Shown one piece after another: positions 53,134-62,698 of a stretch of DNA of 64,000 nucleotides. The translations under genes and the position numbers were made by a program. The notes beneath the pieces are model-generated. The model was not told the DNA's origin, did not search any database, and saw only the letters and a program-made list of their open reading frames with translations. How positions within the stretch are numbered: the first letter of the stretch is position 1; each line of letters opens with the position of its first letter. Source of the DNA: Serinicoccus sediminis (lineage in GTDB: Bacteria > Actinomycetota > Actinomycetes > Actinomycetales > Dermatophilaceae); NCBI RefSeq assembly GCF_004153545.1, contig NZ_SDVA01000005.1:62001-126000 (forward strand). The letters run 5' to 3'.

Positions 53134-56037
53134 ATGAGCCACCACTCGCCCGACTTCGTCGCCCGTCACGTCGGTCCCCGCCCCGAGGACGTCGAGCGCA
53201 TGCTCGAGGTCGTCGGCTACGACAGCCTCCAGGCCCTGGTCGAGGCGGCCACCCCCGAGGGGATCCGCGGGGCGGCGCCCCTCGCGATCGAGGCGGCACC
53301 CAGCGAGCAGGCGGTCATCGCCGAGCTGCGCGACCTGGCGAGCCGGAACACCGTGGTCACCCCGATGATCGGCCTCGGCTACTACGGCACCCAGACCCCG
53401 CCGGTGGTCCTGCGCAACATCCTGGAGAACCCGGCGTGGTACACCGCCTACACCCCGTACCAGCCGGAGATCTCCCAGGGCCGGCTGGAGGCGCTGCTCA
53501 ACTTCCAGACCGTGGTCACCGACCTGACCGGCCTGGCCGTGGCCGGCGCGTCGATGCTCGACGAGGGCACGGCCGCCGCCGAGGCCATGGCGCTCATGCG
53601 CCGGTCCAGCAAGGCGGCCAAGGACGCGGTGCTGCTGCTCGACGAGCACGTCTTCCCGCAGACCGAGGCGGTGGTCCGGGCCCGCGCCGAGGCCATCGGG
53701 TGGACGGTCGTCACGGCCGACGTGACCGGCATCGAGGACGTCGAGGGCCTACGCTCGGCGGCCGGCGGCCAGGAGGTCTTCGGGCTGCTGGTGCAGTACC
53801 CCGGCGCCGACGGCCAGGTCCGGGACGTCGCGGCCGCGGCCGCAGCGGCGCACGAGGCCGGGGCGCTGGTCACCGCGGCCGCCGACCTGCTCGCCCTCAC
53901 CCTGCTGGCGCCGCCCTCCCGCTGGGGCGCCGACGTGGCCGTCGGCAGCACCCAGCGGCTCGGGGTGCCGCTGGGCTTCGGTGGACCGCACGCCGGCTAC
54001 CTCGCCGTCCGGGAGGGACTGGAGCGCACGCTGCCGGGTCGCCTCGTCGGGGTGTCCAAGGACGTCGACGGCAAGCCGGCCTACCGCCTCGCCCTGCAGA
54101 CCCGTGAGCAGCACATCCGGCGGGAGAAGGCCACGTCCAACATCTGCACCGCGCAGGTGCTCCTCGCCGTCATGGCGTCGATGTATGCGGTGTGGCACGG
54201 CCCGGAGGGGCTGCGGCGGATCGCGCGACGCGTGCACGCCCAGGCGACCGCCCTCGCCGGGGTGCTGACCGAGGCCGGCCACGAGCTCGCCGGGGACCGC
54301 TTCTTCGACACCCTGCAGGTGCGCGTCCCGGGCCGGGCCACGGACGTGCTCGCGGCCGCGCTGGAGCGCGGCATCAACCTGTGGCGGGTCGACGACGACA
54401 CCGTGCTGCTGTCCGTCGACGAGCTCACCACGACCGACGACCTGCGCGCGGTGGCCGAGGCCTTCGGCGCCGACCCGGGGTCGCTGCCGGACGGTGCCGG
54501 CTTCGACGACGACGCCGACGACGCCGACGAGCAGCTGTTCGGCGACCTCTCCCGGACCGGGGACGAGGCATACCTCACCCACCCGGTGTTCTCCCGCCAC
54601 CGCAGCGAGACCGCCCTGCTGCGCTACCTGCGCACGCTCTCGGACAAGGACTACGCCCTGGACCGGGGCATGATCCCGCTGGGCTCGTGCACCATGAAGC
54701 TCAACCCGACCACGGCCATGGAGTCCGTCACCTGGCCGGAGTTCGGCTCGCTGCACCCCTTCGCCCCGGCCGACCAGAGCGCGGGCTACCGCGAGCTCAT
54801 CGACCAGCTGTGCGGCTGGCTGGAGGAGATCACCGGCTACGACCGGGTGTCCCTGCAGCCCAACGCCGGCGCCCAGGGCGAGTTCGCCGGGCTGCTCGCC
54901 ATCCGGCAGTACCACCTGGCCAACGGCGACGACCAGCGCACGGTCTGCCTCATCCCGGCCAGCGCGCACGGCACCAACGCGGCCAGCGCGGTCATGGCCG
55001 GCCTCAAGGTGGTGGTCGTCAAGAGCACCGACACCGGCGAGATCGACCTCGAGGACCTGCGCGCCAAGATCGAGACCCACCGGGACCAGCTCGCCGGCAT
55101 CATGGTGACCTACCCCTCGACGCACGGCGTCTACGAGGACACCATCACCGAGCTCTGCGAGCTGGTGCACGAGGCGGGGGGCCAGGTCTACGTCGACGGG
55201 GCCAACCTCAACGCGCTCCTGGGCATCGCCAAGCCGGGCGAGTTCGGCGGCGACGTCAGCCACCTCAACCTGCACAAGACCTTCACCATCCCGCACGGCG
55301 GCGGCGGTCCCGGGGTCGGTCCGGTCGCGGTGCGCGAGCACCTGGCGCCCTACCTGCCCAACCACCCCTTCGACGCCCAGGCCGGCCCGGAGAGCGGCCC
55401 CGGGCCGATCTCCGCGGCGCCCTTCGGCTCGGCCGGCATCCTGCAGATCCCGTGGGCCTACATCCGGCTCATGGGTGGCGAGGGGCTCACCCGGTCCGGG
55501 CAGGTGGCGGTGCTGTCGGCCAACTACGTCGCCCGACGGCTCGACGAGCACTTCCCCGTGCTCTACACCGGCGACCACGGGCTGGTGGCGCACGAGTGCA
55601 TCCTCGACCTGCGCGGGCTGACCAAGTCCACCGGCGTCACCGTCGACGACGTCGCCAAGCGGCTCATCGACTACGGCTTCCACGCCCCCACGATGTCCTT
55701 CCCCGTCGCGGGCACCCTCATGGTGGAGCCGACCGAGTCCGAGGACCTCGCCGAGATCGACCGCTTCGTCGACGCCATGATCGCCATCCGGCGCGAGATG
55801 GACGAGGCGGCGCGGTCCGAGGGCGGCGTCGAGGCCAGCGCGCTGCGCGGGGCCCCGCACACCGCGCTGTCGCTGGCGGGGGAGTGGGACGCCTCCTACG
55901 ACCGGATGACCGCCGCCTACCCGGAGGGCGTCGACCCCGACCGCAAGTACTGGCCGCCGGTGCGCCGCATCGACGGCGTCTACGGCGACCGCAACCTGGT
56001 GTGCTCGTGCCCGCCGCCGGAGGACTTCGAGGCCTGA
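53134..56037 (+). CDS. gcvP: Glycine dehydrogenase (decarboxylating), P protein
   Basis: PLP enzyme that decarboxylates glycine and passes the aminomethyl group to GcvH, 967 residues (fused two-half P protein). N-terminal [60 protein letters not shown], and the PLP lysine in [20 protein letters not shown] (near 715). The ATG at 53134 has AAGGAG 11 bases upstream at the end of the riboswitch leader; a GTG at 53095 in the leader is rejected. Glycine should switch expression on. Confidence 0.96.
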   Translation: MSHHSPDFVARHVGPRPEDVERMLEVVGYDSLQALVEAATPEGIRGAAPLAIEAAPSEQAVIAELRDLASRNTVVTPMIGLGYYGTQTPPVVLRNILENPAWYTAYTPYQPEISQGRLEALLNFQTVVTDLTGLAVAGASMLDEGTAAAEAMALMRRSSKAAKDAVLLLDEHVFPQTEAVVRARAEAIGWTVVTADVTGIEDVEGLRSAAGGQEVFGLLVQYPGADGQVRDVAAAAAAAHEAGALVTAAADLLALTLLAPPSRWGADVAVGSTQRLGVPLGFGGPHAGYLAVREGLERTLPGRLVGVSKDVDGKPAYRLALQTREQHIRREKATSNICTAQVLLAVMASMYAVWHGPEGLRRIARRVHAQATALAGVLTEAGHELAGDRFFDTLQVRVPGRATDVLAAALERGINLWRVDDDTVLLSVDELTTTDDLRAVAEAFGADPGSLPDGAGFDDDADDADEQLFGDLSRTGDEAYLTHPVFSRHRSETALLRYLRTLSDKDYALDRGMIPLGSCTMKLNPTTAMESVTWPEFGSLHPFAPADQSAGYRELIDQLCGWLEEITGYDRVSLQPNAGAQGEFAGLLAIRQYHLANGDDQRTVCLIPASAHGTNAASAVMAGLKVVVVKSTDTGEIDLEDLRAKIETHRDQLAGIMVTYPSTHGVYEDTITELCELVHEAGGQVYVDGANLNALLGIAKPGEFGGDVSHLNLHKTFTIPHGGGGPGVGPVAVREHLAPYLPNHPFDAQAGPESGPGPISAAPFGSAGILQIPWAYIRLMGGEGLTRSGQVAVLSANYVARRLDEHFPVLYTGDHGLVAHECILDLRGLTKSTGVTVDDVAKRLIDYGFHAPTMSFPVAGTLMVEPTESEDLAEIDRFVDAMIAIRREMDEAARSEGGVEASALRGAPHTALSLAGEWDASYDRMTAAYPEGVDPDRKYWPPVRRIDGVYGDRNLVCSCPPPEDFEA

Positions 56038-56043
56038 GCCGCA

Positions 56044-56083
56044 GGGGGCTGCGCCCCCGGGCACCCCGTCGGGGCCACGCCCC
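56044..56083. terminator. Two short hairpins after gcvP
   Basis: GGGGGC-TGC-GCCCCC (56044-56058) and GGGGC-CAC-GCCCC (56071-56083) lie within 50 bp of the gcvP stop. No T-tract follows, as for the other candidate terminators here. Confidence 0.6.
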
Positions 56084-56139
56084 GGACCCGGCCACCCGCG
56101 CGGTCGTCGCTGGTGGTGGTCATGCGCGCCCCGGTGTGT

Positions 56140-56145
56140 GAGGAT
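56140..56145 (+). promoter_or_regulatory. -10-like element (GAGGAT) of leaderless promoter
   Basis: GAGGAT ends 8 positions before the ATG at 56153 and supports that start over the in-frame GTG at 56138. Confidence 0.4.
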
Positions 56146-56152
56146 TCAGCGC

Positions 56153-57691
56153 ATGGGCCAAGAGGTGAGTCACAGCGAGTTCACGCGGGAGCAGCGGCTG
56201 GCGTTCCGGGCCAAGGTCCGCGACGACCTGGACTGCTTCGAGCAGATGCTGGAGGGCAGCCGGTTCGACTTCACCCGTCCGCAGATGGGGCTGGAGATCG
56301 AGCTGAACCTCGTCGACGACACCTCGCTGGACCCGGCTCTGCGCAACCGGGAGGTGCTGGCCGACATCGGCGAGGGCGACTTCCAGACCGAGGTGGGCCG
56401 CTACAACATCGAGCTCAACGTCCCGCCCCGGCCGATGGCCGGCGACCAGGCCGTGCGCCTGGAGCGCTGGCTGTCCCAGTCGCTGCGGCGCGCGGGTGAC
56501 GCGGCCCGCGGTCACGACTGCCGGGTCGCCTCGGTGGGCATCGTCCCCACGCTGGAGGCCGAGCTCTTCGACCAGCCGTGGCTGTCCGACGGGGTGCGCT
56601 ACACCGCGCTCAACGACTCCCTCATCCGGGAGCGGGGCGAGGGCCTCGAGCTGGAGATCGAGGGCCCCACGGGGGAGCGCGTGGACAGCTACCACGACAC
56701 CATCGGCCCGCTGTCCGGGTGCACCTCGGTGCAGCTGCACCAGCAGGTGACGCCGCTCGACTTCCCCGTCTACTGGAACGCCGCGACGGTCATCAGCAGC
56801 CTGCAGATCGCGGTCGGCGCCAACTCGCCCTACCTCTTCGGGCGCCGGCTGTGGGCCGAGACCCGGATCCCGTTGTTCACCCAGATGACTGACACCCGGT
56901 CCATCGAGCTCAAGCACCAGGGGGTCCGGCCGCGCGCCTACTTCGGCCGCAACTGGATCACCTCGATCTTCGACCTGTTCGAGGAGAACGTCCGCTCCTT
57001 CCCGGCGCTGCTGCCGGAGAGGTCGGACGAGGACGCCAAGGCGGTGCTCGCCGCCGGCGGGGTGCCGCACCTGTCCGACCTCAAGCTGCACAACGGCACG
57101 GTATGGCGCTGGAACCGGCCCATCTACGACACCACCCAGGGTGTCCCGCACCTGCGGGTGGAGAACCGGGTGCTGCCGGCCGGCCCCACCGCGGTCGACA
57201 CGGTGGCCAACGCCTGCTTCTACTACGGGCTGCTGGAGTCCTTCACGACCAGCGGCCGGCCGATCTGGACCAAGATGTCCTTCGCCGACGCCGACCGCAA
57301 CTTCCGTGAGGCCGCCAAGCACGGCATCTCCGCCACCCAGGTCTGGCCGGGTCTGGGCACCATGCGAGCGGTCGACCTCGTCGCCGACCACCTGCTGTCG
57401 GTCGCCGACGACGGACTGGCCGCGCTGGGCCTGCGCCGTGAGGTCCGCAGCCACTACCTGTCGATCATCGAGGGCCGCTGCCGGGCCCAGACCAACGGCG
57501 CCAGCTGGCAGGTGGCCGTCACCCAGGCGTACGAGGCCGCAGGCCACTCCCGGCGGGAGGCGCTGCACGCCATGTTCGGCCACTACCTGGACCACTCCGA
57601 GGAGAACACCCCGGTCCACACCTGGGAGGTGCCCGAGGTGGAGGCGCGATCGGTCGACGACCTGGAGGACGCTGCCGGGCGCTCCGCCTAA
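56153..57691 (+). CDS. Glutamate-cysteine ligase family (carboxylate-amine ligase) protein
   Basis: A 512-residue GCS2/YbdK-related enzyme. Segments: FTRPQMGLEIELNLVDDTSL (metal-binding Glu residues), EVGRYNIELNVPPRPM, RYTALNDSLIRERGEGLELE, GCTSVQLHQQVTPLDFPVYW and HLRVENRVLPAGPTAVDTVA. Actinobacteria make mycothiol rather than glutathione, so the substrate may not be cysteine; members of this group are poorly characterised. Its stop overlaps the convergent phosphatase stop by 4 bp. Confidence 0.8.
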   Translation: MGQEVSHSEFTREQRLAFRAKVRDDLDCFEQMLEGSRFDFTRPQMGLEIELNLVDDTSLDPALRNREVLADIGEGDFQTEVGRYNIELNVPPRPMAGDQAVRLERWLSQSLRRAGDAARGHDCRVASVGIVPTLEAELFDQPWLSDGVRYTALNDSLIRERGEGLELEIEGPTGERVDSYHDTIGPLSGCTSVQLHQQVTPLDFPVYWNAATVISSLQIAVGANSPYLFGRRLWAETRIPLFTQMTDTRSIELKHQGVRPRAYFGRNWITSIFDLFEENVRSFPALLPERSDEDAKAVLAAGGVPHLSDLKLHNGTVWRWNRPIYDTTQGVPHLRVENRVLPAGPTAVDTVANACFYYGLLESFTTSGRPIWTKMSFADADRNFREAAKHGISATQVWPGLGTMRAVDLVADHLLSVADDGLAALGLRREVRSHYLSIIEGRCRAQTNGASWQVAVTQAYEAAGHSRREALHAMFGHYLDHSEENTPVHTWEVPEVEARSVDDLEDAAGRSA

Positions 57692-58311
57692 CGGCGGTTC
57701 CAGGCCTCCACGGTCGGCTGCTCACGGTGGTGACCCAGGATGGCCAGCGACCCGACCTCGAAGGTGAGGTGCTGGCCGAACCGCGGGGCCTGACGCAGGT
57801 AGACGCTGGTGAGGATGCGCAGCGCGTGCCCGTGGCCCACCAGGGCCACGTCGCCGTCGAAGAGGTGGGGCCACACCCGCTCCAGGACCACGCTGGCCCG
57901 CCCGGCGACCTGCTCCACGGTCTCGCCGGGGGTGTCGCCGGGGACGACGCCGTGGTGGAAGACGTTCCACCGGTAGCCCAGCTCCCGGCGGATGTCCGGG
58001 GTGCTGCGCCCCTCGTAGCCGCCGTAGTCCCACTCCTTGAGGTCCTCGTCGATCTCGTCGACGCGGAGGCCGGCCAGCTCGGCGGTGTGCCGTGCGCGCT
58101 GCAGCGGTGAGCAGCGGACGTGGGCGAAGGTGAGCCCGGCCAGCACCTTCTGCAGCCCCGCGGCGGCCTGCTCGCCCTCCGGGAGCAGGGGCAGGTCGGT
58201 GAGGCCGGTGTGCTGCCCGGAGCGGGACCACTCGGTCTCCCCGTGCCGGATGAGCACGAGGCGGTGCGGAGGGATGGCAGGGCCGGGGATCTCGCTGGTG
58301 GGGTCGTCCAT
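57688..58311 (-). CDS. Histidine phosphatase (phosphoglycerate mutase family)
   Basis: A 207-residue branch-1 histidine phosphatase. The catalytic RHG is in LVLIRHGETEWSRSGQHTGL; RCSPLQRARHTAEL, LKEWDYGGYEGRS and the second His in VALVGHGHALRILTSVYL complete the active site. Substrate unknown. ATG at 58311; a minus-strand TAGTGT -10 (58319-58324) ends 8 bases before it, so the transcript is probably leaderless. Confidence 0.9.
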   Translation of the reverse strand: MDDPTSEIPGPAIPPHRLVLIRHGETEWSRSGQHTGLTDLPLLPEGEQAAAGLQKVLAGLTFAHVRCSPLQRARHTAELAGLRVDEIDEDLKEWDYGGYEGRSTPDIRRELGYRWNVFHHGVVPGDTPGETVEQVAGRASVVLERVWPHLFDGDVALVGHGHALRILTSVYLRQAPRFGQHLTFEVGSLAILGHHREQPTVEAWNRR

Positions 58312-58317
58312 TCCTGG

Positions 58318-58324
58318 CACACTA
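58318..58324. promoter_or_regulatory. Overlapping divergent -10 elements
   Basis: Plus-strand CACACT (58318-58323) ends 7 positions before the OsmC ATG; minus-strand TAGTGT (58319-58324) ends 8 positions before the phosphatase ATG. The two hexamers share five base pairs in an 18-bp intergenic gap. Confidence 0.5.
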
Positions 58325-58329
58325 CCCAC

Positions 58330-58761
58330 ATGCCTGACGACGCATACCGCTCCGTGTCCCTCACCCGCACCGGTCCCGGCCAGTTCGAGGCGGTGAACGC
58401 CCGGGGCGGCTCGATCCCGGTGGGGATGGGCGCCGGTGAGGACGGCACGGCGTTCTCCCCGGTCGAGCTGCTCCTCGTCGCGGTGGCCGGGTGCTCGGGG
58501 ATCGACATCGACCTGCTGACCTCTCGCAAGGCCGAGCCCACGGCGTTCGCGGTGACGGCCGGGGCGGAGAAGCTGCGGGACGAGGAGGGCAACCACCTCG
58601 GCCCGGTCACGGTGACCGTGGAGGTCACCTTCCCGGAGGGGGAGGACGGGCAGGCAGCCCGGGACCGGCTGCCGGACGCGGTCGCGAAGTCCCGGGACCG
58701 GCTGTGCACCGTCTCCCGGACGGTCGCCCTGCCGACCCGGGTCGACTTCGAGATCCGCTGA
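58330..58761 (+). CDS. OsmC/Ohr family protein
   Basis: A 143-residue OsmC-fold protein. PVELLLVAVAGCSGIDIDLL carries one of the usual peroxidatic cysteines, and the second lies in SKSRDRLCTVSRTVALPTRV. Such proteins reduce organic peroxides using lipoyl or thiol reductants. It is in the general OsmC/YhfA group rather than clear Ohr. The ATG is placed by the CACACT hexamer and the conserved start; it diverges from the phosphatase gene. Confidence 0.85.
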   Translation: MPDDAYRSVSLTRTGPGQFEAVNARGGSIPVGMGAGEDGTAFSPVELLLVAVAGCSGIDIDLLTSRKAEPTAFAVTAGAEKLRDEEGNHLGPVTVTVEVTFPEGEDGQAARDRLPDAVAKSRDRLCTVSRTVALPTRVDFEIR

Positions 58762-58775
58762 GCGCGACCGGCGGG

Positions 58776-60056
58776 ATGCCGACGCCCCGTCCCGGGCCCG
58801 AGGCCCCAGGTGGCCCGGACCGGCTGCTGCGGACGCTGACGGCGGGCGACGCGGTCACCGTCGGCCTCGGCGCCATGCTGGGGGCCGGGGTCTTCGCCGT
58901 GTGGGGCCCGGCGGCACAGGCCGCCGGGCCGGCGCTGCTGCTCGCCGTGCTGCTGGCCGGTGGGGTCGCCGCCTGCAACGCCCTGTCCTCCGCGGCCCTC
59001 GCGGCGCGCCACCCCGCGGCGGGCGGCGCCTACGTCTACGGGCGGGAGCGGCTGGGCCCGCTGTGGGGCTACCTCGCCGGGTGGTCGTTCGTCGTGGGCA
59101 AGACCGCCTCGTGCGCCGCCATGGCGATGACCGCGGCCGCCTACCTCGCCCCGGGGCGCGAGCGGCTCGCGGCGGTCGGTGCCGTCCTCACGGTCACCGC
59201 GCTCAACCTGGCCGGGGTGCAGCGCTCGGCCCGGGTGACCAGGGTCCTGGTGGCCGTGGTGCTGGCCACCCTGCTGGTGGTCGTCGCCGCCACCCTCGCC
59301 CGGCCCGGGTCGACGGTCCAGGCGGGGGTCCCTCCGGCGGTGGGCGGCGACCTCCTCGGCCTGCTGCAGGGGGCCGGACTGTTCTTCTTCGCCTTCGCCG
59401 GGTATGCCCGCATCGCCACCCTGGGGGAGGAGGTGCGGGACCCGGCGCGCACCATCCCCCGGGCGGTCGTGGTGTCGCTGTCGGTGGTGCTGCTGACCTA
59501 CCTGCTCGTCGCGGTGGCCCTGCTGCACGGGCTCGGCCTGCCGGCGCTGTCCGGGGCGACGGCACCCCTGGCCGAGCTGGCCGCCGCGATCGTGCCCGGG
59601 CAGGGGTCGTGGGTCGTGCGGGTGGTCGCCGGTCTGGCCGCGCTCGGGGCCCTGCTCAACCTGCTGCTCGGCATCTCGCGCACCACGGTGGCGATGGCGA
59701 GGGACGGCCACCTGCCGCGGCCGCTGGCCCGGCTGTCGGGTCCGCGCCGGGTGCCGCGGGCCGCGGAGCTCGCGGTCGGCGGGGTGCTCGTCGTGGTGGT
59801 CCTCGTCGCCGACCTGCGCGGTGCCATCGCCTTCTCCAGCTTCGGGGTCCTGCTCTACTACGCGGTGGCCAACGCCAGCGCCCTCACGCTGCGGGGGCGC
59901 TGGCGCGGGGCGCCGTGGGTGCCCGCGCTCGGCCTCGCGGGCTGCCTCACCCTGGCCAGCGCGCTACCGGGAGCCGCCGTCGCCGGAGGGCTGGCCGTCC
60001 TCGCCCTGGGGCTGGTCGGCTACGCCCTGACCCGGCGACGGGACGCTGCGCGGTGA
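58776..60056 (+). CDS. APC-family amino acid permease
   Basis: Transporter of 426 residues and about 12 helices. TAGDAVTVGLGAMLGAGVFA is the APC helix-1 substrate/sodium motif, followed by HPAAGGAYVYGRERLGPLWG, FFFAFAGYARIATLGEEVRD and PARTIPRAVVVSLSVVLLTY. Substrate not predictable. ATG at 58776, 14 bp after the OsmC stop. Its last 93 bp overlap the convergent DUF421 gene. Confidence 0.88.
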   Translation: MPTPRPGPEAPGGPDRLLRTLTAGDAVTVGLGAMLGAGVFAVWGPAAQAAGPALLLAVLLAGGVAACNALSSAALAARHPAAGGAYVYGRERLGPLWGYLAGWSFVVGKTASCAAMAMTAAAYLAPGRERLAAVGAVLTVTALNLAGVQRSARVTRVLVAVVLATLLVVVAATLARPGSTVQAGVPPAVGGDLLGLLQGAGLFFFAFAGYARIATLGEEVRDPARTIPRAVVVSLSVVLLTYLLVAVALLHGLGLPALSGATAPLAELAAAIVPGQGSWVVRVVAGLAALGALLNLLLGISRTTVAMARDGHLPRPLARLSGPRRVPRAAELAVGGVLVVVVLVADLRGAIAFSSFGVLLYYAVANASALTLRGRWRGAPWVPALGLAGCLTLASALPGAAVAGGLAVLALGLVGYALTRRRDAAR

Positions 60057-60683
60057 GGAGCCCGTGGTGGGCTCGGAGGGGTGCGCGGCCCGAGGCTGCT
60101 CGGCCGGCCCGGTGTGCAGGTGGCCGGCGCTGCGCAGGTGCTCCTGCACGCGGTGGGCGCCCTTGACGCCGAGCAGCGCCCTGGGGTGGATCGCCTGGCC
60201 CGCCCGCACCACGGAGATCTGCCCGTTGGGCTCGAGGACGACGAGGGCGACCTGGGTGAGGTGGCTGACCCCGGCCTGGCGCAGGGCGCTCCACAGCATG
60301 GGGGTCGTCAGCCCGTAGGTGCGCATCGTGTCGGTCTGCACCTTGCCGGCGACGACGAGCACGGCGGCGCGCGCGCGGGACTGCTCGTCGAGCTGGGGGA
60401 GCGGCAGCCGGCGCAGGTTGCGGAAGAGCACCTCCAGGGTGGCCAGGGTGCCGAGCGCGATGAGCCCGCCGGTGAGAGTGGGCACGTGGCCCATGGTGGA
60501 GCGGCCCACGATGGCGCCGAGGACGGTGACGATGGCGAGGTCGAGGCTGCGCGGGCTGGAGTAGAGCCGCTGGCCCCAGAGCCGGAGCACCGCGCCGAAG
60601 ACGAAGTAGATCGTCACCGTGCTGAGCACCACGGCGATCGCCCCGGCGGGGGTGATGCCGATGTAGTGCCACAGGTCGCGCAT
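59964..60683 (-). CDS. DUF421 (YetF-like) membrane protein
   Basis: A 239-residue protein with three N-terminal helices (ITPAGAIAVVLSTVTIYFVF onwards) and the cytoplasmic DUF421 domain: LGAIVGRSTMGHVPTLTGGL, RAAVLVVAGKVQTDTMRTYG and VALVVLEPNGQISVV. The last ~55 residues are low-complexity and overlap the APC permease gene antisense. ATG at 60683; a CACGAT hexamer ends 8 bases before it. Function unknown. Confidence 0.82.
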   Translation of the reverse strand: MRDLWHYIGITPAGAIAVVLSTVTIYFVFGAVLRLWGQRLYSSPRSLDLAIVTVLGAIVGRSTMGHVPTLTGGLIALGTLATLEVLFRNLRRLPLPQLDEQSRARAAVLVVAGKVQTDTMRTYGLTTPMLWSALRQAGVSHLTQVALVVLEPNGQISVVRAGQAIHPRALLGVKGAHRVQEHLRSAGHLHTGPAEQPRAAHPSEPTTGSSPRSVPSPGQGVADQPQGEDGQPSGDGGSR

Positions 60684-60756
60684 GGCACACATCGTGGCAG
60701 ACGGTGTCCCGACAAACCGGTGGAGGTCGGTCGGCGCCGTCGGGCAGGCTAGGACC

Positions 60757-61764
60757 ATGGACGAGCGCACCGAGCCGGGCACGGCATACCGATGGAGCAG
60801 GCTGACCGAGGACGACGCCCCGGCCTGGTCCGACCTGGTCAACCACCTGGCCGTGGTCGACGGCACCGAGGAGTTCCTGTCCGCGGAGGACCTGGTCGAG
60901 GAGCTGCGCTCACCCGGTCACGACCCGGCCACGGACTCCTGGGCGGTCTGGCAGGAGGACGCCATGGTCGCCTACGGCGTCGCCCTGGCGCCGCCGACCA
61001 CCGACCACGAGGGCACGGCCCGGGGCATCGTGAGCGGGGGCGTCCACGCCGATCACCGGGGCCGGGGGCTCGGGAGCGCCCTGCTGGACCGGCTGGAGCC
61101 GCGCGCCACCGAGCTGGTGGGGGAGCGGCACCCGGGCGCACCGGCCTACCTCACCGCCTCCGGTGGGCGGCAGGGCTCCACCTCCCAGCAGCTGCTCAGC
61201 GACCGCGGGTATGCCGTGGTCCGCTGGTTCAACCTGCTGGGGCGGCCGGTGACCGACGGCCCGGCGGTGCCGCAGCTCGAGGGCGTGGAGCTGCGTGCCC
61301 CCCGACCCGAGGACGAGGAGGCGGTGCGGCTGGCGCACAACGCGGCCTTCCGCGACCACTGGGGGTCCGGCCCGTCGGCCCCCGAGCACTGGCACGAGCA
61401 CTGGACCTCGCGCAGCGCGCGTCCCGCCGTCTCGACCCTGGTCTGGGGCCGGGGCGGGGAGCTCGACGGTCAGGTGCTGGCCTACGTCATGGTCGGGCAG
61501 TGGGTGGAGCGGGAGGCCTACGTCACCATCCTCGGCACCGTCCCGCAGGCCCGGGGGCGGGGCATCGCCGCTGCCGCGCTGGCCCGGACCATCGCGGAGG
61601 CCGAGCGCAGCGGCGACTTCGACGTCATCGAGCTCGACGTCGACTCCGACAGCCTCACCGGGGCCACCCGCCTCTACGAGCGGCTCGGCTTCGTGCAGAA
61701 GCACAGCACCTGCGCGATGCGCCGGACCGTGCCGCAGACCGTGGAGCGGCGCCAGGCGGGGTGA
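60757..61764 (+). CDS. Tandem GNAT acetyltransferase (MshD-like architecture)
   Basis: A 335-residue protein with two GNAT domains. The acetyl-CoA loop of the first is GGVHADHRGRGLGSALLDRL and of the second GTVPQARGRGIAAAALARTI; the C-terminus has LDVDSDSLTGATRLYERLGF, typical of mycothiol synthase-like proteins. It may acetylate a small molecule; true MshD identity is not secure. The ATG follows a CAGGCT hexamer at distance 7. Confidence 0.82.
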   Translation: MDERTEPGTAYRWSRLTEDDAPAWSDLVNHLAVVDGTEEFLSAEDLVEELRSPGHDPATDSWAVWQEDAMVAYGVALAPPTTDHEGTARGIVSGGVHADHRGRGLGSALLDRLEPRATELVGERHPGAPAYLTASGGRQGSTSQQLLSDRGYAVVRWFNLLGRPVTDGPAVPQLEGVELRAPRPEDEEAVRLAHNAAFRDHWGSGPSAPEHWHEHWTSRSARPAVSTLVWGRGGELDGQVLAYVMVGQWVEREAYVTILGTVPQARGRGIAAAALARTIAEAERSGDFDVIELDVDSDSLTGATRLYERLGFVQKHSTCAMRRTVPQTVERRQAG

Positions 61765-61807
61765 TCGGCCGGGCGGAGGTGCCGACCGGCCCGGGGGGCG
61801 GGCGGCC

Positions 61808-61813
61808 TAGGCT
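61808..61813 (+). promoter_or_regulatory. -10 element (TAGGCT) of leaderless promoter
   Basis: TAGGCT ends 7 positions before the GTG at 61820, choosing it over the adjacent in-frame GTG at 61817. Confidence 0.5.
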
Positions 61814-61819
61814 GGTGTG

Positions 61820-62632
61820 GTGAGCTCCGCACCCGTCGCCTCCCCCGGCCCGCTCGCCCAGACCGTCGTCGGCGAGAGCGGCCCGACGGTGGTCTTCTGC
61901 CACGGGCTGCTCGGCCGTGGGCGCAACTTCACCGGCATCGCCAAGGCGCTGCAGCCGGACTTCCGGTGCGTCCTGCTCGACATGCCCGACCACGGCCGGT
62001 CCCCGTGGACCGAGCGCATCGACTACGCCACCGCGGCGGCGATGCTGGTCGAGCAGCTGCAGGTGCTGGCCGCCGACGGTCCGGTGCACCTCGTCGGTCA
62101 CTCGATGGGGGGCAAGACCGCGATGACCGCCGCCCTCAGCTCACCCGAGCTCGTCGACCGGCTCGTGGTGGTCGACATCAGCCCCACCGGGGCGGGCGAG
62201 GTGAGCGAGTTCGAGCACCTCATCTCCTCCCTGCTGGCCATCGACCTGGGGTCGATCTCCTCGCACGGGCAGGCGGACGCCGAGCTGGCCGAGGCGGTCG
62301 ACTCGCGCATGCTGCGCGGCTTCCTGCTGCAGAACCTGCGCCGCGACCCGCAGACCCACGCCTTCGGGTGGCAGCCGAACCTCGAGGTGCTCCTGCGTGA
62401 CCTCGGCAGCATCACCGGGGACGTCCCGCACGAGGGCCGCACCTTCGACGGGCCGGTGCTGTGGGTCGGCGGGAGCGAGTCCCCCTACATCAGCAGCGAG
62501 CAGGAGGGGCCGATGCGCGCGCTCTTCCCGCGCACCGTCCAGGTCACCATCAAGGGCGCCGGGCACTGGGTGCACTCCGAGCAGCCGCAGGCGTTCACGG
62601 CCACGCTGCGGCACTTCCTGCGCGCCGGCTGA
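61820..62632 (+). CDS. Alpha/beta-fold hydrolase
   Basis: A 270-residue hydrolase of the YbfF/BioH-like group. The oxyanion region is TVVFCHGLLGRGRNFTG, the nucleophile elbow VHLVGHSMGGKTAMTAALSS (Ser in GHSMGG), then VVVDISPTGAGE and the terminal catalytic His in TIKGAGHWVHSEQPQAF. An esterase role is likely; substrate unknown. Confidence 0.88.
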   Translation: MSSAPVASPGPLAQTVVGESGPTVVFCHGLLGRGRNFTGIAKALQPDFRCVLLDMPDHGRSPWTERIDYATAAAMLVEQLQVLAADGPVHLVGHSMGGKTAMTAALSSPELVDRLVVVDISPTGAGEVSEFEHLISSLLAIDLGSISSHGQADAELAEAVDSRMLRGFLLQNLRRDPQTHAFGWQPNLEVLLRDLGSITGDVPHEGRTFDGPVLWVGGSESPYISSEQEGPMRALFPRTVQVTIKGAGHWVHSEQPQAFTATLRHFLRAG

Positions 62633-62686
62633 CGGCCGACGCCGGCCGGTGGCACCGAGGGGCTGCCGCGCAGGCCTTTAGGTGGC

Positions 62687-62692
62687 TAGAGT
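62687..62692 (+). promoter_or_regulatory. -10 element (TAGAGT) of leaderless promoter
   Basis: TAGAGT ends 7 positions before the ATG at 62699. Confidence 0.55.
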
Positions 62693-62698
62693 CGGACG

